From assembly GCA_002502685.1 (NCBI GenBank), contig DAQA01000015.1, positions 1-8,269 on the forward strand: a DNA stretch of 8,269 nt, in the 5' to 3' direction. Each line of letters opens with the position of its first letter. Within the stretch, counting starts at the first letter, position 1. Of the stretch, positions 1-6,059 are shown one piece after another. The translations under genes and the position numbers were made by a program. The notes under the pieces were generated by a model. It made no database searches, was not told the origin of the DNA, and saw only the letters and a program-made list of their open reading frames with translations. Source of the stretch: Euryarchaeota archaeon UBA202 (lineage in GTDB: Archaea > Thermoplasmatota > E2 > UBA202).

Positions 1-144
1 ATAATCGTTGACATTTTCTTGCATTGTCATCACGGGTATATCTTCATTATTATCCTGGATGCAGCCGCAATTAATCATCATCCAGAATAGACAAAGGATG
101 CTTATGAACAATATTATCTTATGAGATCTTTTTTTTGGCATCAT
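1..144 (-). CDS. Predicted secreted lipoprotein, N-terminal fragment (cut by window edge)
   Basis: An open frame of 48 codons starts at ATG 144 (a second ATG follows at once) and runs off the left edge without a stop. The N-terminus has a basic stretch (PKKRSHK), then a hydrophobic core (IILFISILCLFWMMI), then N-C-G-C-I followed by an acidic, polar segment (QDNNEDIP). This is the layout of an archaeal lipoprotein signal peptide. Cys28, preceded by Gly and followed by Ile, is the likelier lipidation site, with Cys26 the alternative. The product would be membrane-anchored with its main domain outside the cell. No Shine-Dalgarno site is obvious; an A/T-rich stretch about 40 nt upstream (near 181-190) could be the TATA box. 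The function of the mature part cannot be judged, because only about 20 residues are visible. Confidence 0.55.
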   Translation of the reverse strand, partial: MMPKKRSHKIILFISILCLFWMMINCGCIQDNNEDIPVMTMQENVNDY

Positions 145-249
145 TATTGCTCTTTTTTAGAGGAGACATTACCACTCCCTTATTTTTATCTTTATGTCGC
201 CATATTTTTCTTTTTGTACTCATGATATTTTATGGTCATTAAGGTGAAG

Positions 250-287
250 TGAGCCTGTCGTGATTCGCACTCGAGTCAATGACTCCC
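250..287 (-). repeat. Degenerate 3'-half copy of tRNA-Pro (att-site scar)
   Basis: This segment matches 1661-1698 at 34 of 38 positions, in the same orientation. It corresponds to the intact tRNA-Pro from the middle base of the anticodon to the discriminator base. Similarity stops sharply at the anticodon, and weaker similarity (about 7 of 10) continues past the tRNA 3' end. The copy is not a working tRNA: it has no 5' half, the T-loop TTC reads TGC, a T-stem base is changed, and one acceptor base is altered. A tRNA 3'-half direct repeat starting at the anticodon is the usual footprint of tyrosine-integrase insertion into a tRNA gene. The four mismatches suggest an old event. Confidence 0.85.
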
Positions 288-545
288 ACGGTCAATATTT
301 CTCCTGTTGAAAGGACACAGTTTGACGAATTTAGTAAGTTACGGGAACTAGAGGGATGAAGTGATTCATGGATTTATTCAATCAGGGCATTTATAATTAA
401 CTATCTTGATTATATGAACTGGAAACTAGATACGGAAAAAACTCTTGATTATTTTACAGTCCTTAAAAAGAAATTATCTACAAAAGTGTATAAAAAAAAA
501 AGAGTGAATCGGATTCATAAATTCTGGTTAAGAAATCATTTATAG
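279..545 (+). pseudogene. Broken archaeal tyrosine integrase-like gene, N-terminal region
   Basis: A frame starting at ATG 279, inside the half-tRNA repeat, reads M-T-P-T-V-N-I-S-P-V and continues to an in-frame TGA at 357-359. The same frame resumes for 61 codons to TAG 543-545. The second part (WIYSIRAFIINYLDYMNWKL, then DTEKTLDYFTVLKKKLSTK, then YKKKRVNRIHKFWLRNH) resembles the helical core-binding (SAM-like) domain of archaeal integrases: a Y/W-rich helix, an 'EKTLxYFxxLKKKLS' helix, and a basic helix ending in 'KFWLRNHL'. The catalytic domain (R...HxxR...Y) is absent, and arsM begins 67 bp further on. The TGA may replace an original TGG. Its place against a tRNA att repeat, pointing into the bounded interval, supports the identification. 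This is pattern recognition, not a database match. Confidence 0.5.
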
Positions 546-612
546 ATCCATATCCCCTAATTCCATTTGTCCAGTCACTATTCTTGCTGTTATGGGTACT
601 AACTAATATTGG

Positions 613-1356
613 TTACTTGTATGCCATAATTTTAAGGCTTTCAAGAGGTATTCCGGTATACTGCTGTTTGCTAATATCTTTATCCTCTGAAAGGACTTTG
701 GCTTTAAACCCTGCATCATTTATCATCTTTAAGTAATCGTTTTTGAGTAAAGCACCCCCCACGCATCCTGCTATCAACTCTTTATCATTCCTTTGTTCTG
801 GTGCAAGTTCTTTTAATAAAACAATATCTGAAATATACATCCTTCCTTCACGTTTCAGTACCCTATATGCTTCCCGAAAAACCCTTAGCTTGTCGGGAGC
901 AAGGTTCACCACGCAATTGCTTATGACAATATCAACAGAGTTATCTGCAAGAGGTAAATTATCTATTTCACCCAGGTGAAATTTTACATTGGTATAACCA
1001 TATTTTTTGGCGATTTCTCGGGATTTATCAATCATTTCCCTAGTCATATCTACGCCAATGACTTTTCCTGATTCCCCCACTTTCTTTGCAGCCAAAAAGC
1101 AGTCGAAACCCGCCCCTGAACCCAAATCTAAAACAATGTCACCTTCTTTCATCCCAGCAAAAGCTATCGGGTTTCCACACCCAAGACCTAGATTTGCCTC
1201 TGGAACAGCTTGCATTTCTTCATCGGAATATCCAATCGACTTTGATATCTGGGAAGCCGTCAACTCACTGGTTCCACAGCTAGTACAGCAACTCTTTCCT
1301 GTTGCAATGTTTTTATAGTGACCCTTAACAATCTTTTTAATCTTTTTTTCTTCCAT
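613..1356 (-). CDS. arsM: Arsenite S-adenosylmethionine methyltransferase ArsM
   Basis: This cytosolic class I methyltransferase moves methyl groups from S-adenosylmethionine to trivalent arsenic, giving methylated arsenicals. The 247-residue product has the SAM-binding motif VLDLGSGAGFD (75-85), an acidic motif II (VDM, 102-104) and the ArsM signature NLGLGCGNP at 55-63. The three family cysteines that bind As(III) are present: Cys60, Cys148 (SNCVVNL) and Cys198 (AGCVGGAL). An extra N-terminal cluster (Cys23, Cys24, Cys27) is also seen. The protein is slightly short for the family at its C-terminus but ends cleanly. ATG 1356 is chosen because the N-terminal KIVKGHY start is family-like and a TATA-like box lies 30 nt upstream. 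There is no Shine-Dalgarno site, so the message may be leaderless. No other ars gene is visible. The gene lies inside the tRNA-Pro repeat interval, which suggests acquisition with the element. Confidence 0.92.
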   Translation of the reverse strand: MEEKKIKKIVKGHYKNIATGKSCCTSCGTSELTASQISKSIGYSDEEMQAVPEANLGLGCGNPIAFAGMKEGDIVLDLGSGAGFDCFLAAKKVGESGKVIGVDMTREMIDKSREIAKKYGYTNVKFHLGEIDNLPLADNSVDIVISNCVVNLAPDKLRVFREAYRVLKREGRMYISDIVLLKELAPEQRNDKELIAGCVGGALLKNDYLKMINDAGFKAKVLSEDKDISKQQYTGIPLESLKIMAYK

Positions 1357-1380
1357 TGAATTTTCTTAGCCATCACATCT

Positions 1381-1393
1381 ATATAAAATATAC
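1381..1393 (-). promoter_or_regulatory. Candidate TATA box of arsM
   Basis: On the minus strand this reads TATATTTTATATA, centred about 30 nt before the arsM ATG. That is the distance expected for a TATA box driving a leaderless or very short-leader archaeal transcript. The lack of a Shine-Dalgarno site before arsM fits. The region is AT-rich, so chance occurrence is possible. Confidence 0.4.
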
Positions 1394-1557
1394 AGTTTGC
1401 AGCATGCTAAAAAATCTAAGAAAGTCAAATGTAACTACCAATTCGATTGCATAGTTAATACAAAGCATAGTTAACCAACACCATCTGTATAAATACGTAA
1501 GACCTAATCAAAAAAGAAAAAAAAATCATGGATTAGTCATATCTAGATTTTTAGAAA

Positions 1558-1573
1558 ATCAACTAATTTTGAT
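1558..1573. promoter_or_regulatory. Candidate ArsR-type operator (ATCAA-N6-TTGAT)
   Basis: The sequence is ATCAA CTAATT TTGAT, a perfect 5-bp inverted repeat with a 6-base spacer. The same form, ATCAA(N6)TTGAT, is described for arsenic-responsive ArsR repressors in cyanobacteria. It lies between arsM and the tRNA, but about 200 nt upstream of the arsM start, which is far for direct repression of the near promoter. No arsR gene is visible here. It is a candidate only. Confidence 0.25.
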
Positions 1574-1660
1574 ATTTTAATTTTATAAAAATAAAACACC
1601 TACTTTTTAATAATATTAATGAACAAAATGATGAGAATAATAAGTATAATAATGGGGGAG

Positions 1661-1733
1661 TGGGCCTGTCGAGATTCGAACTCGAGTCAATGGCTCCCGA
1701 AGCCACAAGGATGCCAAGCTACCCCACAGGCCC
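1661..1733 (-). tRNA. tRNA-Pro (anticodon CGG)
   Basis: The 73-nt gene folds as a full cloverleaf. The acceptor arm GGGCCTG pairs with CAGGCCC, with A as the discriminator base. The D arm is GGGT-AGCTTGGCA-TCCT, with the conserved GG. The anticodon stem GTGGC/GCCAT (one G-U pair) encloses the loop TTCGGGA with anticodon CGG, which reads proline codon CCG. The variable loop is TGAC, and the T arm TCGAG/CTCGA encloses TTCGAAT. No intron is present and the 3' CCA is not encoded. It starts 59 bp after the zinc-finger gene on the same strand, so co-transcription with carS is possible. Its 3' half is duplicated in mutated form at 250-287, marking it as the insertion target of a former integrative element. 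Confidence 0.95.
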
Positions 1734-1792
1734 CCCACTGTTCTAGACGTCTTTATTCTTCAAATACGCTTTTGTATCATATTTTTTTATTT

Positions 1793-2134
1793 TTATCTGA
1801 TGATATCGATCCCCAGTCTTTTTTCCTCATCTTTCCATTGCTCAATGGTCTTATCCGATACACATTTTTTGCAGAGGCCATATAAGATCCAGTAATGTTC
1901 AGCACACACCTCTCGGTTACACTTGATACAACGATAACGGGCTTTCCTGTGCCGGCAAATATTGCATTTCCCCGTTATCTCTTTTTGCATTTTCACGGAA
2001 ATTTTGTCTTCCAAGCCAGTTTTTTTTTCTGATAGCCATTTTTGTAGTTCACTATTCATTGGGGCAAGATGTTGTATCTTTGCCAGTTTCTCCTTTACAA
2101 ATTCTGAGAGCTCATCGTTGTTTTTTTTCACCAT
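1793..2134 (-). CDS. Small HIT-type zinc-finger protein, function unknown
   Basis: This 113-residue, highly charged protein has a C-terminal zinc-binding region: C57-x2-C60, C69-x2-C72, C77-x2-H80 and C88-x2-C91. The spacing resembles the cross-braced, treble-clef fingers of the HIT/MYND type (Cys-pair, Tyr-x-Cys-x2-Cys, Cys-x2-His, Cys-x2-Cys), which would bind two zinc ions. In eukaryotes such fingers sit in snoRNP and chromatin-remodelling proteins; in archaea the role is not established. The N-terminal half is predicted helical and lysine-rich, with no signal or membrane segment, so the protein is probably cytosolic. ATG 2134 overlaps the carS stop by 7 bp and follows a GAGGT sequence, so the gene is probably translated in tandem with carS. 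A nucleic-acid-binding or scaffold role is only a guess. Confidence 0.75.
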   Translation of the reverse strand: MVKKNNDELSEFVKEKLAKIQHLAPMNSELQKWLSEKKTGLEDKISVKMQKEITGKCNICRHRKARYRCIKCNREVCAEHYWILYGLCKKCVSDKTIEQWKDEEKRLGIDIIR

Positions 2135-2676
2135 GGTACCTCTTTTATTCCTAGTTTATAGCTCACATAATTTATAAAATAATGGAGAAAGGGAGTAAAA
2201 ATAAAAAGAAACATTAGATGCCAAACCGAAAAAGCCTCCAAGAACCAGTTACCCGGACTTATTCCCCCCCTTTTCATGGCCTCACTGCCGAGAAAACAAA
2301 CACAACAGGCCCCCGCTAAAAAATCCAGTTGATCAGCCAAGAGCCATTTCTCTCCCCTATTTTTCCCCAGTCTCCTCTTAATAAAACTCTCAAAGAGATC
2401 ACCTGCCAGGGCACCCAAGGATAAGGAGAAAACGGTGAGTAACAGCACGGGATATCCCCCAAAACTTTCAGGGGAAAGGAGTGCCTGCAGATACCCCACA
2501 GCAGATCCTAATACCATCCCCCCTATGAATCCCTTCCATGTCTTCCCCGGGCCAAACACGGGTTTTCCTCTCCATTTTTTCCCAAAATCAATCGGTGTCC
2601 CTCCCCCCATGAGAACTGCTGAGGCATTGGCAATATAGGCTGGTAAAATAAGCCAAAGAGCAGTGAGGGGTATCAT
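2128..2676 (-). CDS. carS: CDP-archaeol synthase (CTP:unsaturated archaeol cytidylyltransferase)
   Basis: CarS transfers CMP from CTP to 2,3-bis-O-geranylgeranylglyceryl phosphate. The product is CDP-archaeol, the activated lipid to which serine, inositol and other head groups are attached. The 182-residue length is normal for the family. Visible motifs are PAYIANA (12-18), GGGTPIDFG (24-32), GKTWKGFIGG (44-53), GDLFESFIKRRLGKNRG (92-108) and DQLDF (115-119). The ending YKLGIKEVPW is diagnostic. Hydrophobic stretches near 3-22, 48-66, 74-92, 117-131 and 152-172 suggest about five membrane segments, with the nucleotide-binding loops facing the cytoplasm. A stop codon lies two codons upstream of ATG 2676, so no longer start is possible. 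No Shine-Dalgarno site is visible. The gene overlaps the zinc-finger gene by 7 bp and is divergent from the gene at 2902. Confidence 0.95.
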   Translation of the reverse strand: MIPLTALWLILPAYIANASAVLMGGGTPIDFGKKWRGKPVFGPGKTWKGFIGGMVLGSAVGYLQALLSPESFGGYPVLLLTVFSLSLGALAGDLFESFIKRRLGKNRGEKWLLADQLDFLAGACCVCFLGSEAMKRGGISPGNWFLEAFSVWHLMFLFIFTPFLHYFINYVSYKLGIKEVPW

Positions 2677-2865
2677 CCACTATCTGTATGTCAGAGGTGA
2701 TAAAAATCCTTTACGACAAAAAATGTCTCAACACACATGTTTTTTTTTTGGTTGTGTCATAACCCTTTATTGCCATAAAAAGAAAAAGTATACTATCCAC
2801 CCCGAGAGAGCAGCATCAGATTCATCCTCCCTATTAGGGGCATCTTCTTTATTACAAAAACCTTT

Positions 2866-2880
2866 GGAAATTTACTTAAA
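2866..2880 (+). promoter_or_regulatory. Candidate BRE/TATA promoter for the zinc-ribbon gene
   Basis: GGAAA followed directly by TTTACTTAAA has the form of a purine-rich BRE plus TATA box. Its centre lies about 27 nt before ATG 2902, and no Shine-Dalgarno site precedes that ATG. Together these point to a leaderless transcript starting at or next to the start codon, and they support the choice of this start. Confidence 0.4.
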
Positions 2881-2901
2881 GACAGGCTTTATTCTTACCC
2901 A

Positions 2902-3747
2902 ATGCGTGGGAAAACAACGTGCCCACAATGTAAAGAGAAATATTCTCTTGATATTCCAGATGATGCCACAGGGGCATATTCCACAACCTGCCCGAAGTGT
3001 GACCATTCATTTAAGATAGATCTGGGGGAAAAAATTAATCTCAATAATGATGAAACACCTTTGATTCCTCCATCATTACATGTCAAACCCCGGTCACGTA
3101 AACCCAAAATCGCTGGATTGTTTCTCATCATCACCTTCCTGGCGGGAATTTTATTTTGGGGACCATTATATCTAGATCATGAAGATTTCATCAGGGAAGC
3201 AAGTACACAGGGGCAATGGAGCGTATCTTTTCAGGGGAAAATCGTCAATGAAACCGGTGTCTCTTTGCCCAATGTCACCGTTGGCCTGGAGAATGAAAGC
3301 AATATAGCTCTTACCGATGCTGCAGGAAGATTTATCCTTGAGGATATATCCTGGGGGTATCACCTATTACATTTATCAAAGACAAACTTCACCACCACAC
3401 ACATCACCATATTTGTCCTCCTGTTTCATCTCCAGGAAAGCCAAAAAGAATACACTCTCATAAAAGGGGACAGCGAGATTAGTCTTAACAGCCAGATGGT
3501 AGAGGACATGAATACCCATATTCCCCCACTGGCCCTTCTATTCCTGGTTTTTTCGGTAATGGCATTACTTGGTGGACTATTCTCGTTACAAAGAAAAATG
3601 TTGCCTCTCTCTCTTCTGGGAGCCATCCTCGGGATTTTTACCCTGGGTTTATTTTTAATAGGCTTCATACTAAGCATTGCAGCCTTAATCCTCATAGTCT
3701 ATTCCCGGTATGAATTTGGTGGGAAAAAAAACGAGATCTTCTATTGA
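2902..3747 (+). CDS. Zinc-ribbon membrane protein with a carboxypeptidase-regulatory-like domain
   Basis: I do not recognise a named family for the whole 281-residue protein. Residues 5-37 form an MJ0042-like zinc ribbon (C7-P-Q-C10 ... C30-P-K-C33). A polar linker leads to membrane segment 1 at about 70-91. Residues about 108-170 resemble a carboxypeptidase-regulatory-like beta-sandwich: 'GKIVNETGVSLPNVTV' followed by 'TDAAGRFILEDI'. Hydrophobic segments at about 209-230 and 235-268 follow, and the protein ends in a short basic tail. With the ribbon in the cytoplasm, the beta domain would lie outside. Asn-x-Ser/Thr sites at N116, N124 and N162 would allow glycosylation there. It is immediately followed (1 nt) by the UPF0282 gene, so the two are probably co-transcribed. 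A role in membrane sensing or protein quality control is conceivable but not shown. Confidence 0.75.
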   Translation: MRGKTTCPQCKEKYSLDIPDDATGAYSTTCPKCDHSFKIDLGEKINLNNDETPLIPPSLHVKPRSRKPKIAGLFLIITFLAGILFWGPLYLDHEDFIREASTQGQWSVSFQGKIVNETGVSLPNVTVGLENESNIALTDAAGRFILEDISWGYHLLHLSKTNFTTTHITIFVLLFHLQESQKEYTLIKGDSEISLNSQMVEDMNTHIPPLALLFLVFSVMALLGGLFSLQRKMLPLSLLGAILGIFTLGLFLIGFILSIAALILIVYSRYEFGGKKNEIFY

Positions 3748-3748
3748 C

Positions 3749-4594
3749 ATGAATGTAATACCCATTGCATCAGATTCCCTGGGTGTACGATCATTGGCCA
3801 CCTATGTGGAAACCAGTGATGTAAAAATTTTTATTGATCCATCAGCTGCATTAGGTCCCTCGCGCTATGGCCTCCCACCCCATCCCCATGAAATCAGGAC
3901 CCTGGAAAAAACCAAGAAAACAATTGCTAAAAGAGCCATTACATGTGATATCTTAATTATCAGTCATTATCACTATGACCATTATGATCCTCAAGAAACA
4001 TTTTATGAAGATAAAACAATTTATCTGAAGAATCACACAAGGGACATCAATAAATCCCAACACAAAAGAGGGAAAGAGTTTATAGAACAGATAAAAGATA
4101 GTTCCACCATCATCATCAGTGATAATTCAACCCATAATATTGGTGACACCACACTCATTTTTTCTCCCCCTTTTTTTCATGGACCCCCCAATATCCCATT
4201 GGGGTATGTCATCATGACCACTATTGATAATGGATCCTTGAAACTTTTGCATTCCTCAGATGTCCAGGGGCCGGTTGCCCAGGATGCAACCGAGTATATT
4301 ATCAATCAATCACCGGATCTACTTATCATGGATGGCCCCCCGACCCTTTTTCTTGGATGGAAATTCAGTAAAAAAAATCTTGATGCAGCACAAGAAAACC
4401 TAGTGAGGATTATCCAGGAAACCCAGTGTGATGTCCTATTGGATCATCATCTTCTCCGGGATCTCAAATACCGGGAAAGATTCCCTCTTCCCTATTCCAA
4501 GAAAGGAGATAAAATACAAACCTTTGCTGAAGCACTGGGGAAAAAAAATAATATGCTGGAGGCACAGCGGAAAAAATTGTGGGAAAATAGATAG
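3749..4594 (+). CDS. UPF0282-family metallo-beta-lactamase-fold hydrolase
   Basis: The 281-residue protein has the metallo-beta-lactamase metal motif H73-Y-H75-Y-D77-H78 (ISHYHYDHYDP). Downstream candidate ligands are the His of FFHGPP, the Asp of HSSDVQGP and the DHHLLRD histidines. The start (VIPIASDSLGVRSLATYVET, then IDPSAALGPSRYGLPPHPHE) matches the archaeal UPF0282 pattern closely. The substrate is unknown: relatives of this fold include RNases, glyoxalases and N-acyl-phosphatidylethanolamine phospholipases, and none can be singled out. ATG 3749 is chosen because family similarity begins there. An in-frame ATG at 3710 would overlap the previous gene by 38 bp and add 13 unrelated residues. 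It follows the membrane-protein gene by 1 nt and converges on nfnB with a 19-bp gap. No signal peptide is seen, so it is probably cytosolic. Confidence 0.85.
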   Translation: MNVIPIASDSLGVRSLATYVETSDVKIFIDPSAALGPSRYGLPPHPHEIRTLEKTKKTIAKRAITCDILIISHYHYDHYDPQETFYEDKTIYLKNHTRDINKSQHKRGKEFIEQIKDSSTIIISDNSTHNIGDTTLIFSPPFFHGPPNIPLGYVIMTTIDNGSLKLLHSSDVQGPVAQDATEYIINQSPDLLIMDGPPTLFLGWKFSKKNLDAAQENLVRIIQETQCDVLLDHHLLRDLKYRERFPLPYSKKGDKIQTFAEALGKKNNMLEAQRKKLWENR

Positions 4595-4613
4595 ATCGTT
4601 TTTGTGCTAGCTA

Positions 4614-6059
4614 TTATTTTCTACATAAATACTCATGGATAACACAGGCGCTTTTTTTCCCTGCACCCATGGCCGATATAATCGTTGCAGCACCCGTGAC
4701 AATATCCCCCCCAGCCCATACCTTTTCCCTACTGGTTTTTCCCTGTTCATCAGTTACGATATATCCCCATCGATTTAATTTTAGGTCCGGTGTGGCGGAG
4801 GTGAGAAGAGGATTAGCGCCTGCTCCAATGGCAATAATAACTAGGTCGGTGGAAATGGAGAATTCTGAATTCTTTATGGGGACAGGCCGTCTTCGTCCCG
4901 ATGCATCCGTTTCCCCCAGTTTCATCTGGACACATTGCATATTTTTTATCCATCCGTTTTCATCACCCTCTAACTCTACAGGATTTGTGAGGAGCATAAA
5001 ATCAATGCCTTCCTCTTCTGCATGAACAATTTCTTCTTCCCGGGCGGGCATTTCCTGTCGGGAACGTCGATACACAATTTGAACTTTTTTGGCGCCCATG
5101 CGTAATGCTGTCCGTGCGGAATCCATGGCCACGTTTCCTCCTCCCACCACGGTGACTTGTTTTCCTTTCTTGATGGGTGTGTCATACTCTGGAAAGTCAT
5201 AGGCTTTCATAAGATTTGAACGGGTCAAGTATTCATTGGCAGAGTACACACCGTTGAGGTTTTCACCCGTGATTCCCAAAAAACGGGGTAATCCTGCCCC
5301 GATCCCGATAAATACAGCATTGAATCCTTGTTCATCTAAGAGTTCAGTGATGGTATGGATTGTTCCAATGACGTGATTATAATGGATTTTGACACCCATT
5401 TGTTGTAATCCGTTAATTTCATATTCCACGGTCTCCTTTGGCAGTCTGAATTCGGGTATGCCATAAATGAGGACACCACCGGGTTTGTGGAATGCTTCGA
5501 AGATGTGCACCTTGTGCCCCAGTCGCGCTAGATCGGCGGCTGCGGTTAATCCCGCCGGGCCTGATCCAATAATGGCGACTTTTTTGCCTGTGGCTGGTGC
5601 GACCTTTATGAAGCATTTTTTAGGGGATTGTCTTTCATAGTCCGCTACGAATCGTTCAAGATGCCCTATGGCGACAGCTCCTTTGCCCATTTTACAGAGG
5701 GCACAGGCTCCTTCGCATTGGATTTCTTGGGGGCATACTCTGCCTGTGATTGCAGGGAGAGCATTTTCTCTTTTGATTAGCTCCAGGGCATCCATAAATT
5801 TTCCTTCTGCAATAAGGGATAAAAATCCGGGGATATCGATGTTCACCGGACAGTTTTTCATACACTGGGCCACCGGGCAACAGATACAGCGTTTTGCTTC
5901 AGCCGTGGCTGTTTGTGTATCATATCCCAGATTTACTTCATTAAAATTAGTTCCTCGTGCCACGGGATCTTGTTCGGTCATCCCGTGTCTGGTTATCAGC
6001 ATCCGTTTTTTTCTTTCCTGTGGTGTTAATGCGGGAATTTTTTTATCATCATGGGTCAT
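4614..6059 (-). CDS. nfnB: NADH-dependent ferredoxin:NADP+ oxidoreductase, large subunit (NfnB / GltD-like)
   Basis: This is the large subunit of the Nfn (SudA, glutamate-synthase-small-chain-like) flavoenzyme. In characterised enzymes it couples NADPH oxidation to NAD+ and ferredoxin reduction by electron bifurcation. The 481-residue product has N-terminal iron-sulfur cysteines (C58, C60, C61, C66, C70 and C109, C115, C119, C122) for two [4Fe-4S] clusters. Next come an FAD Rossmann motif at 163-170 (IIGSGPAG), an NAD(P)H motif VVGGGNVAMD with YRRSRQEMPA, and a C-terminal AGGDIVTGAATIISAMGAG. ATG 6059 is chosen because it begins MTHDDKKIPALTPQERKKRM, as the family does. It lies 9-12 nt after AAGGAA and overlaps nfnA by 11 bp. 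A GltD-type partner of glutamate synthase is less likely because nfnA is adjacent and no large glutamate synthase subunit is seen. Confidence 0.9.
   Translation of the reverse strand: MTHDDKKIPALTPQERKKRMLITRHGMTEQDPVARGTNFNEVNLGYDTQTATAEAKRCICCPVAQCMKNCPVNIDIPGFLSLIAEGKFMDALELIKRENALPAITGRVCPQEIQCEGACALCKMGKGAVAIGHLERFVADYERQSPKKCFIKVAPATGKKVAIIGSGPAGLTAAADLARLGHKVHIFEAFHKPGGVLIYGIPEFRLPKETVEYEINGLQQMGVKIHYNHVIGTIHTITELLDEQGFNAVFIGIGAGLPRFLGITGENLNGVYSANEYLTRSNLMKAYDFPEYDTPIKKGKQVTVVGGGNVAMDSARTALRMGAKKVQIVYRRSRQEMPAREEEIVHAEEEGIDFMLLTNPVELEGDENGWIKNMQCVQMKLGETDASGRRRPVPIKNSEFSISTDLVIIAIGAGANPLLTSATPDLKLNRWGYIVTDEQGKTSREKVWAGGDIVTGAATIISAMGAGKKSACVIHEYLCRK

Larger units (their letters stand above)
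1357..1660. other. AT-rich spacer between arsM and tRNA-Pro with candidate operator motifs
   Basis: No gene is visible in these 304 bases. They hold a perfect 8-bp palindrome AGCATGCT (about 1402-1409) and a 10-bp direct repeat GCATAGTTAA at 1449-1458 and 1465-1474, offset by 16 bp. A perfect spaced inverted repeat, ATCAA-N6-TTGAT, lies at 1558-1573. On the minus strand, T-rich sequence about 65 nt past the tRNA 3' end (1581-1596) could end tRNA transcription. The remainder is low-complexity A/T sequence. Confidence 0.5.

Noticed and set aside
1619..1885. Plus-strand open frame of 88 codons
   Set aside because: It is the antisense of tRNA-Pro, giving the familiar false 'CRDSNSSQWLPKPQGCQATP' peptide, followed by the antisense of the zinc-finger gene tail.
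2750..2764. Inverted repeat GGTT-gtgtcat-AACC in the divergent spacer
   Set aside because: The arms are only 4-6 bp with a wobble pair. This is too weak to call an operator or hairpin without conservation data.
2663..3019. Plus-strand 118-codon open frame across the carS/zinc-ribbon spacer
   Set aside because: It overlaps the well-supported zinc-ribbon gene in another frame and shows no domain.
3710..3748. Upstream ATG for the UPF0282 gene
   Set aside because: The 13 extra residues do not resemble the family N-terminus and would overlap the preceding gene by 38 bp. ATG 3749 fits better.
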